NCBI GenBank assembly: GCA_900074885.1
Contig: FJUW01000011.1
Span: 434,001-498,000, forward strand
DNA length: 64,000 bases
Direction: 5' to 3'
Origin: Rhynchosporium graminicola
Taxonomy: Eukaryota; Ascomycota; Leotiomycetes; Helotiales; Ploettnerulaceae
Both the position numbers and the translations under genes were made by a program. The stretch's first letter is position 1, and every line of letters starts with the position of its first letter. Of the stretch, positions 44,519 through 57,299 are shown piece by piece. The notes under the pieces are model-generated. The model saw only the letters and a program-made list of their open reading frames with translations. It ran no database searches and was not told the origin of the DNA.

Positions 44519-46380
44519 TCTCCCGCGTTATAGTAATATCTGAGGTTAAAGACTATTCCACTAGCCTCTTATGGACACGCTAGGGTCAGCTATAGTACAG
44601 CTAATAGCATATAATATTAACTTACTAAGTTTATCGTATTTAACTTTAGAGTAAAGGATATATAGCGAAAAGTCTATATATTTATAAGAGATACTAAGAG
44701 TCTAAACGATAAGGAGCTGAGCTTACTTCTTAGGCTCCCGTGGTTATATTCTATTAATACGAAGATCGATATTTATAAAGGTCTTCTTACCCTTAGCAGT
44801 AATCGAAGTAAAGAAATAACTACTACTATTTAAAGCCCTCTCTTTATAGAATCTATACCCTTAAACCTAATTCTATATCTAAAGGTGAAATCTAATAAAG
44901 ATATATCGGATTTAATTATTCGATTTACAGAGAGCTCCGACCTCTCTACTACTAATAACAATACTACCCCTGACTCTTCTTCTTCCGAATCTGATTCTAA
45001 AAATACTTCTTCTTCTAGTAATTCTAACTCTTTAAAAAACTAGACTTACTAGGCCGTCCTAAGACGACGTTAAACTTATTACTAGCCCGCTATAGCTATC
45101 AGAAGGTCTCTAGGACTATACTTACCCGAAACCTTAGATATTTAGTAGATATCTTAGAAGTTTCTTATATATTAAAAGGGACTCCTAAAGCTTCAAATTT
45201 CAAAGACTATATACCCTCAGTGGAAGGGAGGCCTATTATAAATTAGTACTCCTCTGTATTAGTAGGCTTATTCCTAGCCTTATTTACTTAAGCTAACCTT
45301 ACCTTTATATATATGCTAGAGACTAGGAGGGCTACTACCTAGTCTAGGTTATTATTATAGCTTCTTCTATCCTTAAAGAACACAGCCTAGCTAAAAACTT
45401 CGAGAATCTATAGTAATTACCTTTAGTCCTGCTATCTAGCTATAAAGCTCTCCTTGAAATCCTAATATCGACCTATATCTGCAGAATAGCCTAGAATATA
45501 TAGTAACTACGCTAAGGTATAGAATATTACTATAGAATCTAATAAGAAAGCACTATATATTATAGTATTCTCTATATAAAGAAGAGTTATTAGGTTACTA
45601 ATAGCAGAAGTAACTAACGAAGTTCTGAACGATTAGATTACTAAGAGCTAGTTAACTTTTAGTACAGCTATACTATTAGAAGAAATCAAGTAAGTTCATA
45701 AGCTACTATATATATATCGATATATTAATTCAATAAGCTTAGAAGATATACTATTTACTAATCTCTATTACTATAGAGCTAGAATCCCAGAATATTCTAA
45801 GCTAGTCCAGGAGAATATAGCTAGGAGATATATACTAGCTAAGCTTACTTAGCTAAATAAGATAATTAAGAAGGGAATTAAGTATAGGATATTTAAGAGT
45901 ATACTCCTAGCTAACGGAGCGCTATTAGATTAGAATAGCTATCTATATATAGTAGATAAAGGATCAGACTCTAAGGTATAAACTAGGAAATATAGAGTAA
46001 TATTTAATTACTCTAAAATAAAAGAAAAGACACTTAGCTACTTAATAATATCTATAGTAAAGTGCTTTATATTTCTCAGTAATCCTAAGTATTATCTATT
46101 TATCTAAATAGACCTTAAGCACGCCTACTAGTTAGTAAACTTATATCTAGAAGACCGCTATATCTATGCCTTCTCTGCGCTAGGCTATAGATAATTATAA
46201 CTAACCCGTATGCCCTAGGGCTATAGAAGCTTAGCGTTCTCTATAATAGAACTAATGAAATTAGTCTTTAGGGATATACCTAAGTCTGCGGAAGCGGTAG
46301 TAAAAGGGTTCGATAATTCTGAGCTCTTGCTATTCTCTCTAATTATTTCTAAGGGTAGAGTAGTTCTTTAGGCCTTACTC

Positions 46381-46410
46381 TTCTATATAGATAATATCTT
46401 TATAGCTTTT
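46381..46410 (+). pseudogene. Reverse transcriptase active-site relic
   Basis: Codons read FYIDNIFIAF. The expected motif is YxDD; the second catalytic Asp is now Asn (AAT), a G-to-A type change that kills catalysis. Confidence 0.85.
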
Positions 46411-47989
46411 AAGATATTTAAGGAGGCATTTACCTTTCTAAAAGAATATCTCCTCCCTTAACTCTTATAATCTAGTCTTAAGCTCTTCTTTAAGAAGTGC
46501 CTATTATTCATAATAGAGGTTCTAGTATTAGGGACTATATATAAGGCGGGTGGAAAATCTATAATTAAACCGGAAAGAGTATTAAGGATTAATATATAAC
46601 TAATACTAAAAAATACTATAGAGGTCAGGAGATTCTTAGGAGCGATCTAGATAACGCGACTATAGGTTAAGAATTATACGGAGATTACTCGACTACTAAA
46701 TCGACTTACTAGAGATATAGAATAGAGATAGAGAGAGAATAAGGCGATATCATTTGAGCTACTAAAGGAAGTATACTTAAGGGTAGTAGAGAGAAATAGC
46801 TATGATCTAACTCTCCTAGTATAAATGTATATAGATACTAGTAGATATATAGGAGGATATTATATTATATAATCTAAGGAGGAAGAGAAGAAGATAGTAC
46901 TAATCCTTTTCGATAGTTTTATATTCTCTAAGGCCTAGAGAAATTATAGAACTTATAAACGCGAGCTACTTTCTATTATGGAGTTCAGCTATAAGTACTA
47001 TTATATGTTAAGAGAAGATAAGCTAGGAATAATCTATATAGATTATCAGCTACTTACTCACTTTCTAGACTTATTAGCGCTCTAAGAAGGAATTTATACT
47101 AGGTAAGCTTCAGAGCTAAGGTTATTAAATATGCGAATTCATTATATTCCCGGTAGTAGAAATAAGACTATAGATGCTTTATTACGTACTATTTTCCCGG
47201 GAGATAATTACGATAGACTAGATATAATAAGGTTTAGAGAAGAGTAATAGACTATTACTAGACCTATCTAGAGATAGAAAGATAGAATTAGTAAATATAA
47301 AGATCTACTGAAAGAATTAGAGCTTACTTCTGAGAAAGCTAATAATAAGAAGCTTGAAGTTATTAAGGGAATATTTAAGGTTAATAATATTAAGAAATAA
47401 GCTAGAAAGGAGAAGGAAGATCTAGAGTTTATAGCTGCTCTATATGTAGTAGGAGAGAGGTTCTAGGATATAACTTTATAGTTAAGTTCACTTTTTACTA
47501 GATTATAAGTTTTAGAAGATACGCCTCTCTATGAAATATTTGAAGCTCTATCTGCAGAGACTTACTAGTCATCGAAGCTAGTAATAATCGAGCTGATATC
47601 CCTTTTAGAAGCTTATGAGAAGATATACTAGTATAAGGATATTATCAGGTTCCTTCTTTATAGTATCTACCTAGATAGTACAGATCGCATAAGAAAGAGA
47701 TCCCTAGAGCTCTAATATAAGAAATATAAGTAGGAGTATAAGGTATTATAGTATAAATAGAGAGAAGTATATAAATATTATCTTATACTAGGATAAGTTA
47801 CAGAAGCTTTAGTAAAGGCGCATGACAAGAGAGGATATTTTATATCGACTATTACTACTAGAAAACTCAGAGGTATCTATTAGCTTATACTCACTAAGGA
47901 TATTACTCTATATATTACTAGGTATCTATAATACGCGAAACACGGACCGGCTCAGAAGTTAGTACTACTCTCCTAGATTATAGTCTTTA

Positions 47990-48320
47990 TACTAATAGAA
48001 TTACTTAGGGTAGACTTTTATGGACCTTTTATATAACTACCTGAGAGTTATAGATACCTTTTTATTATTATAAACTACTTCTCCCGGCTAGTTTAGGCCT
48101 TTCCTTATATAGTAGCTGACTCGGAATATATTAAGGTATCGCTAGATATACTATTTAAGATAGATAGTATACCTATTAGCTTTTATGTAGATCCTGGAAG
48201 TCACTTTAGGGAAGAAATCAGAAACTATATTAGTAAGAAAGGTATTTTATAGCTTAACTTACCCTTAGCCTCTAAGAAGTCTACGGGTATAGCAGAGAAG
48301 GCTATTGATTTAGTCTAGTA
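47990..48320 (+). pseudogene. Integrase core relic
   Basis: Readable pieces are VDFYGPF...LPESYRYLFIIINYFSRL (around 48010-48090), FYVDPGSHF (near 48182-48208) and STGIAEKA (near 48277-48300). These are the D, D and E regions of a retroviral-type integrase, interrupted by several stops. Confidence 0.8.
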
Positions 48321-49231
48321 AGCGATGACTAAGACTAGCCCTAACTATACTATTAAGCTTCAAAAAGTAGTATTTAAAATGAATTTAAGAGAGATTAGGT
48401 TCCTTAGTTACTCCCTTTTTCATATATACCGTAGGTACTAGCTTAGGTCAGAAGTAGACCTTACCTTTCCTGCCTATTATATTAGAGCGATTTATTAGGA
48501 GCTAGACTTATAGGGTTTCCCTGATATACTTTAGGGAGCTAATAGTAAGGAGAACAAGGAATAGGGAGATAAGGTGCTAGAGTATATTAGGGCGTAAGCT
48601 GCTAAATTAGAGCAGGTAGATATAGCTTTATACTTAGAGAGAATAAGACAGAAAGAGATATATAATCTAAGGGTATCTGGAAGATAATATCTAGGTATCG
48701 GCTCTATAGTTATACTTTACGATTATACTATAGCTAGATAAAAGCTACGCTTAAGCTAGAGAGGTCCTTTCGTAGTCTCTAGTATAGGTAGCGAATATAG
48801 TAAATCGTATACCTTATAGTAGATCGACGGAACACTTATACTACGATACTTCTATATCGATTAAATAAAGCCCTTTTATCTGCGAAACTTATACCTTATG
48901 AATAGATAGGAGGAAAGACTACTATTATATTAGAACCTTAGAGCTAAGAAGGGTAAATATTCTCTGCTAGTAGAGCTTAGAATAAGTCGAAAGATAGAGG
49001 TAATAGCTAGAGATTCTATACTAGGGGTATAGTAGTAGGAGTGGGGAGTTTGATAATATATATAGAAGGTTTAAGGTTAGGGATTATAGAGTTTTAATCT
49101 ATAGGTTTAGGAGTTATGATATTAGAAGGAGATATTCTTTATCTCTAGAGGGAGTTATTCAGGTGGACTTCTAGGAGTACTTAGTTCTAGAGGTATATTT
49201 ATAGCTATATTATATGATTTACTTTAGCATA

Positions 49232-49272
49232 TCGATAGAGGTCTCGAGGGCGAGACTTATAGGTGGTGGACT
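49232..49272 (+). other. Candidate polypurine tract before 3' LTR
   Basis: Purine-rich sequence (GAGGTCTCGAGGGCGAGA, then AGGTGGTGGAC) lies immediately upstream of the 3' LTR, where the plus-strand primer is expected. Confidence 0.45.
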
Positions 49273-49406
49273 TGTGATGTCACTGGATTTGTACCTAGCT
49301 AGTAGCGCACAGACCTCTCCCTCCTATAGCTTTCTTTCCAAGGTCTCCAGACCTTCTCTACAATACAACGACGCTTCTCAAGAGGTTCTGTTCCCATACC
49401 TTTTCT
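49273..49406 (+). repeat. 3' LTR (134 bp)
   Basis: Begins TGTGATGTCACTGG and ends ATACCTTTTCT. This LTR is clearly less A/T-shifted than the 5' copy. It ends 169 bases from the stop codon of the aminotransferase gene. Confidence 0.92.
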
Positions 49407-49411
49407 CAGTC
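49407..49411 (+). repeat. Target-site duplication, right
   Basis: CAGTC immediately after the 3' LTR, matching 40703-40707. This shows one intact insertion with no recombination between copies. Confidence 0.85.
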
Positions 49412-49575
49412 CTGTCCCTACTATACTATCTCTAGCATCTCGAATCCGCCGACGAGGTAATGATTGATTGGAAGGTTATACATAATCCAATACAGGGAAA
49501 GGAGTCAGGAAAATGAGCTCAGACGATCCCATCCTCACTCGCGCTCTCTCCAGGACCCATCCAATGTTCGACCAT

Positions 49576-51096
49576 CTATCCGAAGACCTGATGAATGACA
49601 TCTGATGTGACCTGAGCAATGTACTCAGCATCCGCCTTTGTTATGTTGTATGGTGGGGCCAAAATAACGTGATCACCCGAGATACCATCGACAGTTCCTG
49701 TGCCTGGATACATGGTCATGTTGAACGGGGCTGAGATCGCGGTGTCATGAACCTTCTGCGCGATACCCATTTTCAGTGCAAATGGCTCCTTGGTATTCTT
49801 GTCCTTCACGAATTCGATACCCCAAAAGAGGCCTCGTCCACGGATATCGCCAACATTCGAATGGTCCCCTAGAAGAGCCTTGAGACGCTTCTCAAGGTAG
49901 ATCCCCTGGATTCGAACGTTCTCCACTAGGTTCTCTTCACGTTTGATCTTTTGAACCTCCAAGGCAGCCGCGGCTTGGATGGGCATCCCTTGATAGGTTT
50001 GTCCGTGGATGAATTGTCCACCACCATTCAGCAGCGCGTTCACCACTGTGTGAGAAATCAAGACTGCTGCAATGGGCTGGTATCCAGCACCCAGACCTTT
50101 GCCGATTGTCTGAAGATCAGGAACAACATCCTCATCCTGCCAAGCATGCAGAGTACCGCAACGACCCATACCACTCATAACCTCATCGAGGATGAAGAGT
50201 GCTCCATGTTTGTGGCAGACATCTCTCATGGCCTTCAAGTAGCCCGGAACTGATGGAACGCAGCCTAAGGCGGCCCCGACGACTGGCTCCATCATGAAAC
50301 CAACAACTGTCTCCGGACCTAGCTCCTGGAACTTCGCTTCGAGCTCTGCCGCCTTTTTGGCCACAAAATCGGCGTCAGACTCTCCATCTTGGCGTTGACG
50401 GTATGCATTGCAGGGAGATATATGATGCACATTACCCATCAGAAAGGGGGTGTATGGTGCTCTCCGGGCAACATGGCCAGATATGCCTAATGCACCGATG
50501 GTGTTGCCATGGTAAGAGTGCTCGCGGGCAATAAAGTTCACACGAGAGGTTTTCTTGTTATTCTCATAGAAGTATTGGCGAGATAGTTTGATGGCTGCTT
50601 CCATAGCTTCAGAGCCTGATAGTGCATCAGTACGGTTATGAGTAGCTTGAAGGTCATATCAGGACTTACCTGAGCCAGTCAAGTAAACTCGAGACATCTT
50701 CCCCTCAGTTCCATCGATCAGCTCTTTGCAAAGCTTCTCTACAATCTCCGATCCCCAAAAGGTCGAGGCGAGATATGGAACTCCGGTGGTCAGCTGAGCC
50801 GTCATAGCATCGATGACCCTTTGGTTGCCATGTCCCAAGCAGGATACTGCGGCTCCCGATGTGGCGTCGAAGATAGTTCGGCCATCTGTGAGGTGAAGAT
50901 AATGACCTTTTGCGCTCTCAACGACTGGAAAGGATCTGTGAAGGTGTCTATCGAGGAGGAATTCGGTTTTCTTCCTAGCCTCTGGAGAGAGATGTCCGTT
51001 GGACAAGTCTCCATACTCTTTGAGAAGTCGGCCATTCTTCACAGGAAAAGTGGTCAAACCCTCATGGTGAGGTTCGGTGACAGCAGAAGGGGCCAT
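49576..51096 (-). CDS. Class III PLP-dependent aminotransferase
   Basis: Exons on the minus strand are 50670-51096 and 49576-50615, separated by a 54-bp intron (GTAAGT...ATCAG) that falls inside TGSGSEAMEAA, giving 488 residues. The fold-type I PLP features are clear: the TGSGSEA phosphate-binding loop (about 140-146), SYHGNTIGALGISG (about 176-189), LFILDEVMSGMGR with the PLP-binding Asp at 286, and DLQTIGKGLGAGYQPIAAVL with the Schiff-base Lys at 315. FIHGQTYQGMPIQAAAALEV and RGRGLFWGIEFV follow. This branch includes omega-amino-acid and 4-aminobutyrate/diamine-type transaminases; the exact substrate cannot be read from the sequence. No targeting peptide is evident. The gene is convergent with the RIP-damaged retrotransposon, yet the frame is intact. 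Confidence 0.93.
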
Positions 51097-54000
51097 GATG
51101 ATGTATGTTTGATGCTAGTGAAGCAATAGATGTATGGATTGATGATAAGTGAGTAGTGCTCAACGGATGGGGTATTCCAAATGTCAATTGAAGAGGAGGA
51201 TCAAGTAGAGAAGATAGCCCTCACAAAGAAAGGTGATCATGGGTATAAGGAAGAATGGAGGATGATGATCGAGGAAGTGTAGCAGAGTTTGTTACTTCCT
51301 TTGTTTGTATTTTGACACAATTGTCAAATTGATGAGTGACGGAAGGGAAAGAGACCTCTCATATAAAGGGTAGCAGACGGATACCAGCAGGGCAGAACTC
51401 GGGGAGAAAGTGGGCCAGATCGAGAGGGATGGCAGCGGCTAGATCCACGACTGCACGACAGGGCCTTGATGAGGATCCTGGAGTGGCATTTAAACTGGGT
51501 CAATTGAGCTGCTAGACTATCGGTATATCAGGATCGACATGTGTCCTTGCGCGCATCTATCTCTCTGTTCTCCACGGTCCGGGACACCCCGAGAGACAAG
51601 AGGGGATGATATCGAGGTGGGGGAAATGTATAAGGATCTCGACCAGGACAGAGCAAAGTGGAAGTTGCAGGATAGAACTAATCAGACTAATCCTACTAAG
51701 AGTTTATCTCTCGTCTAGGTTCTGTTTTACGGAAGTTACCTACCTCGCTAGCTCTTGCTGCTGAAGAACGGAGTCTGAGGATAAGAATTGGGGAAGCTCC
51801 TACCGTTTCGGCGCCCAGTCGGAATAGCACGACTCGGTCGCCCACCTGCCCTTGAAGTTGACAGCCGTCTCTGGCTCTGCGAAACCACCCCATCCCATTC
51901 CATCCCGGTAAATTGCAGTACTTGTACGTACAGCACAGGCCAATCTTGCCCTCTCAGTCATAAAAGCCCAGGGTTGATTTCTAAAGTCATCCGAGACCAT
52001 CGTCGCCACCCGAATGCTCAACTTCGGCTCTAGGAGCAACAACATCAGGCCTTAGGGACTCAACCTATAGGTACGCACGGAAGTACAGACGCCTGCCAAT
52101 ACCAATGCCATGCGAGACTGGCAGCCATCAAGATCCTGGTAGCACGATCTGAAGGTACGGAAGTACTTATACTGCACGTAACCGAGCGCAGTTACACTTA
52201 GGTTCAAGGATCCCTGCCTTACATTAAAGTCTTCATTTTGGCCTGCTTGTACCTACCTACCTACCTACCTACCTACCTACCCACCTACCTACCTCCCTAT
52301 ATATTGGAATGGACGTATGTTTGAGATGAGAGAAGCGAGCCGCTCGCTGGTCGGCCACATGTGCTGCCGTCCCGGCGCATCGCATGGCATGGCATCGCAT
52401 ACCCATACTTCTGCAATCCTCTATCCTCCATCCCCATCCAAGGGGCTACAGCATCGCTGGTGAGCTCAGCTCAGTTCAGCTTTGTCGAGCATTAATAATT
52501 GGATTGGATCAACCTTGGTAGTTTCTAGACTGCCTGGCTGGCAAAGGGGACGCATGCTTCGAGTTGATATCTGGGCGTTTAGCCGGCCGTAGATGACATG
52601 CTATCGGTTGATATGAATGACACCTCGGACCCCACTTACCGACTTGATGTTGTCTGCCCTGCTTGACGAACGCCTGATGATGGTCGGATATCCCGAGTCT
52701 AAGTTGAAGCCTCTCCGGCAAAGACTCATCGAGAACCTGGCTTTGGACCATTTGACGACATCTGTCAGACTCGAATATTTATTATGTCCCTTGTTGACAT
52801 GAGCTGGCCAGTCAATCGCCTTCCTTTCCCCGCCCGTCATCTTCTTCAACGGCTTTCTCGGTTACCGATTTGATCACATTCTAGGTCAGAGGCTTCTGCT
52901 TGACCAATCCGATGACTGTATCCATGCAGCGGCAGCCGATCGATGCAGCCAGGAGCCAAGAGCCAGGAGCCAGGCAGGTGCTTGGCCCATGCGACTACAT
53001 TCTGCCAATCTGTACTACACACTACTTGGTAGGTAGGTATACATGTGAAAGCAGCTGCCCGAGAAGATCGTTTCTCGTCCTTTTAGAGCTGTCAACAACC
53101 TGCCTAATTGAAGTTCTGCTTCTTGGCCAGGCACATGGGATTGAAAGCTAAGTAGAGACTAGACAGGTTGCACTGGTCGTCCCATTTCATGTACAACGAT
53201 CCGTTGCGTTCAACGCATTCTTGCGTTTCTGGTACCCAAGCATTTCGTTGTTCGGACAGCAAGATACAATCTAAAGAACTACCGAAGGGGTAAAAGTATG
53301 ACAGTGAGGGGCCAGCTTGTGGCGCACTCACAACTGTTGGCTGGAGGCCACGGCAGTCCATCTGAAGTCGTCTAAGGTCGATTTAAAGGAGAGGCAGTGT
53401 AATAGGGTCCCAATCAATCATCGCTGGCCTAGTTGGCCGTCCGATGCTATTCGACTGTCTCAATTCCTCAATCCATTTCTTCTCACCTTTCTTGTGGCTA
53501 ACCTGGTCGATGGATTCATCATCGCGCAAAACTCGGAACCTTGCATTGATAAGATCGAGTCGTGGCAAAAGTCAAGAGAACAACTACCGGTATAGCATGG
53601 TACCTTACCTACCTCATCCACCTCAGCCAATGCCAAAGACAGGATCCGGATTAGGAATGACATGGAGCTCGGTGTCACATACAGTTCTTTCCGCGAGCAA
53701 AATCTTCAGCGGCAACAGTGCAGAAGCTTTTACCTTCTTCCTGGAATCACCGAACAGGAGTAAAACTCTCCAGAGTTTTCAACCCTGCCCTATTTCCATC
53801 GGATATTTGAATCTCGGGTCATGTCTACGGCCTGTCATAGGGCATTTTTCTCCCACCTTCAATCGGCGCGTGTTCCAGCCGAACTTGATCACTCGGCATG
53901 CCGATGCTTTCCATTGTTGAGCCGAGGTGCTTAGGAGAAGCCGTAGTTCGAAATTCACCTTCCAGCAATACTCTCAAATCAGGTTCTACAATACTTCACG

Positions 54001-57000
54001 ACGCTACTATTTCCCGTACTCCACGTTTATCGGAGATCCCCGGGGTTTTAGTTCGGGATGCTCGGTGGCGTAGGGGTTTTTTTTTGGTTTTTTTTGGAAG
54101 TACGTGTTGATGGGTTGTCATTGGATTGCTGTGCAAACTGTACAAGTATCTAGATCTAGAAGAGAAGCGCCTGCTTGCGTTGTGATATCCAAGTTATACT
54201 CGCTCCACGGGAAACAACGATGTCTTAGCACAGGCTTGAACGATGCATTCTGTGTTGAGGTCCTGCCAGCGAGTCGATACTCCAAATCTTGGACTAAAAC
54301 CGCTCCACTGCATCATGAGCGCAAGTCGCCCTTTCTGGCCTGCATATTCAAGAGTTTATTCTTTTCGATAGGGTAGTTGAATCTCAACTGTACGACACTT
54401 GAAGTCGTACAGCATTTAGACTGCTTCTTACTCAGATAGATAAGTGATCTAATTTGGACAGGCACATATTCGACATGTGCAACGATCTTAGAATGCTACG
54501 CTTTATGGACCTCCTTGACGTAATACTATCAACTGATACCGTATTCTAATGATACGAATCGGAGCCTTTATCTCTTTCCGAAAAGGAGTCGGGGGGCCTT
54601 GAAAGCTAGATCGAAGGTCCACGATTTCAACGGTCATTTCCTCAGGGTTGTCATACTAAGCTTCAATCATTCCAACGAAGCGCTTAAGGATATGAAGGTA
54701 GTGTACAAACTAAACTATATACAGGGAGAATGTTTAGTGAGCGTGAATCGATGCAAGGATAGCTTTGATATCTGGATACATGCGATTTTGCTATGCTACT
54801 CCAGATCGAGACCCTACTATTATGCCTTTCCCGAAAAACTAAATACCTTTCTGAAAGAGTGGTGAGCATGTGATGTCAGCACGAAGCCGTGGATCTCCGG
54901 ACTCCAATTTCATAAGATGTCTTCATAGTAAATGCAGCGGCCCGAGCCTTCTTTGGCCACTCCTGGCGAAAGAGCTTGATGTGAATTAGTTTTCGTTTCA
55001 AGAGGTTTGGGAGAAGAGTAGTGTTTATATGTGAGCGGGGAGTATGAGTTTGAGGTTTTTGAATGTATGAATAGAGGTTAGGTCATAGAAAGTATAGAAG
55101 GAATTGCAAAGCGGAAGCTGGGCAGATTTATCTTCATCGAAGATATTCACTTGATTAGGGATTCAAATCAAATCCAAAATCATGGAAAAATCTACAGGAT
55201 ATTACTCAAGGCGATCCTGTGATATCACGTAAATATTTCATGGATATCTCGGTCAGATGAGCAGAGAAGACGAGTCTGCTAAAAAAAAATTGTTTTAATC
55301 TTGAAGCAGTGGTTTTTTCGCTGGAGACGGATTGGCTTAGCCTTGTGCCGGACTTGTAAGGTAAGGCGGGAAGTCGAGCTCGGAAGTGGTGGACCGGGTA
55401 TATAATTAGAGCGAGGATGCGTGGATGGGTGTGTGGTAATAGTGACTTGTTCTACTGAGAAGTAATATGTGAGTAGACTCGTAGACGGGTCAATGAAGAC
55501 AGATATTGTTTTGGAATGTGTGTGTGGGATTTTGAGCAAGCGGATCTGAATTTTGACCGGCAAAGGAAGATCTGACACACGTTCTATGATCAGGTCATCA
55601 AATAAGTGTCTGACTTTAATAGAATTACTCTGCAGAATATATAACTGCCTATCGTCCAACTATAATCTAAAAGTTACTTAAGCATTAATAGGACATTTAA
55701 AAAAGTGGTTCTTTTAAATCAAAAGAATATTTAATGACTTTACCAGGGCACAGTTTCCAGAGACATTTTTCGTTTCTCAAAGACAGAACTGCTTATTCCT
55801 CGGATCGTCCGGATGCAACTTAGTAGTCCTTTAAGATACCTTAGCGTTAGACGATAACCACGAAGCTAGAAGTCATTAATCCCCAACGATTCCATTCTTA
55901 GGTATTCTGGATATCACGAATTTGAACCTCCTCCAGGACTTTCCAAGATAACGTAAATATTTTCGACAGCCTCGTTTAAAAGTAAGATCCTATTGTATTA
56001 CTAGTTCGAGGCTGCTATAGATCAGTGTCCGGTGAGGGAGTGTAAGAGTTTTAGCATCATTTAGAAGCCTTTTTACCGTAACACAGAAAGCCCTATAATA
56101 GTTTCATGACTTTGAGATGTTGCCTAAGGAATGTCCTATGTCATTTTTCGCGACGTTGAATCTGAATTTAGTGTGTTCCTGACGTAGCTTTGTTAAATTC
56201 CATCGGTCGACGAGTTCAAGTTTCCCCCAACGAATTCGACCAGCCTCGATATCTCGGTTCCGGTAAACGTGAACCAAACAATGGTAGCCTAGGCTCAGAG
56301 GTCAACAAAATAATGGGACTAAAGTCACTAGCTCAAACGGGTTTACCGAGGGTATTCACCACAATTCTGAGGCTAAAGCGATTGTTTACGCCGTCTGCAA
56401 ACTAGGCGCACACATATTTTTGCAAAAAGGCCGAATGTCAATATTTTGCTGTATCACGTGGATTCCACAAGCGAGACAACATCGAAGCTGAAATCAATAT
56501 CTGGTGCAGCTGATGTCGTAGAATTATGCTGTAATATACATGTTATTCTAGTCTCTCTAAATTGATTGCTAATCCGTGTCTATTTGTATGTTTGTTGTTG
56601 TTCCTTGAGCTGTGTAGATGAGAAGGGAATTGAGATGGTAAATAAGACTAAGCAAGCATGACGCCGGATATCGTGCACAGACCACAAATATTGATTTTTG
56701 GGGCGAGCCACCAATAATCGTCGATTAAGAGAAGCAAAAAGGCAAAGGCTTCCTCGAGATCCTCCACCATTACAACACCCCCTTCTTCCCCTGACACACA
56801 AAACTTCTCTTCCCGGCCTTCATCTGCGGCATCTGCGAAGTTCCTACAAGATCTTCGAAGTATCCGCGACGACCTGCTTTACGACTGCGCAACGACATAT
56901 TTGAGGAGAGTTTGAGCCCCGATAAACGAGACGCGAAGCAAACTCTCGCGGCAATCGCGAACTTCCTTCCACCTACACCACCACCAAACCCAACAAACCA

Positions 57001-57299
57001 GCAAATAACGACATCGAAGTCAACCACAGCGACCAATACAAGGCGCACAGAGCCATCGATTGCTCCTCTGTATTCTGTCCACGCATAAGTAGCCTCGGAC
57101 TTGCACGCTCGCTCGCCCAATTCAAATTAGGTAGGTTCGTCAATCAAATCAATGACACAGTGTCGCAATCCTGGCCTCCCTTCACGCTTCCGCTTCTGCC
57201 TACAGCAACGCCCAACAATTCACTGACGGATGATGCTGCTTACAGATCCTCACCAACTATCTTCCTGCATACTTGCATAGAGTGCCCCCAGAATCTACG
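51097..57299. other. Long gene-poor stretch upstream of aminotransferase and forkhead genes
   Basis: About 6.2 kb without a supported gene. The left end should hold the aminotransferase promoter and the right end the forkhead 5' UTR (CT- and CA-rich from about 56880). A (CCTA)n microsatellite lies at 52251-52293. Short frames at 52900-54400 have no domain and no spliced model that I could build. An AT-richer patch lies around 55640-56200. The forkhead leader may contain upstream AUGs. Confidence 0.5.
52251..52293 (+). repeat. Tetranucleotide microsatellite (ACCT)n
   Basis: About ten ACCT units with one interruption (ACCC). Confidence 0.85.

Larger units (their letters stand above)
40708..49406 (+). 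mobile_element. Ty3/gypsy LTR retrotransposon, RIP-inactivated
   Basis: Element of 8,699 bp with 134-bp direct LTRs (40708-40841 and 49273-49406), flanked by the 5-bp target duplication CAGTC (40703-40707 and 49407-49411). The interior is very AT-rich and broken by TAA/TAG stops. Motifs can still be read on the plus strand in gypsy order: a Gag zinc knuckle at 43538-43579, protease near 44489, reverse transcriptase at 46381-46410, an RNase H-like stretch near 46820-46860, and integrase at about 47990-48320. Integrase downstream of RT identifies Ty3/gypsy, not Ty1/copia. Stops and C-to-T/G-to-A type replacements throughout fit RIP. No intact ORF remains, so the copy cannot move by itself. Confidence 0.93.

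Noticed and set aside
54599..54865. 88-codon frame in the gene-poor stretch
   Set aside because: It starts at a non-ATG codon, has no domain and no splice support.
56770..57120. 116-codon minus-strand frame upstream of the forkhead gene
   Set aside because: It overlaps a C-rich forkhead leader, has no recognisable domain and looks like a shadow frame.
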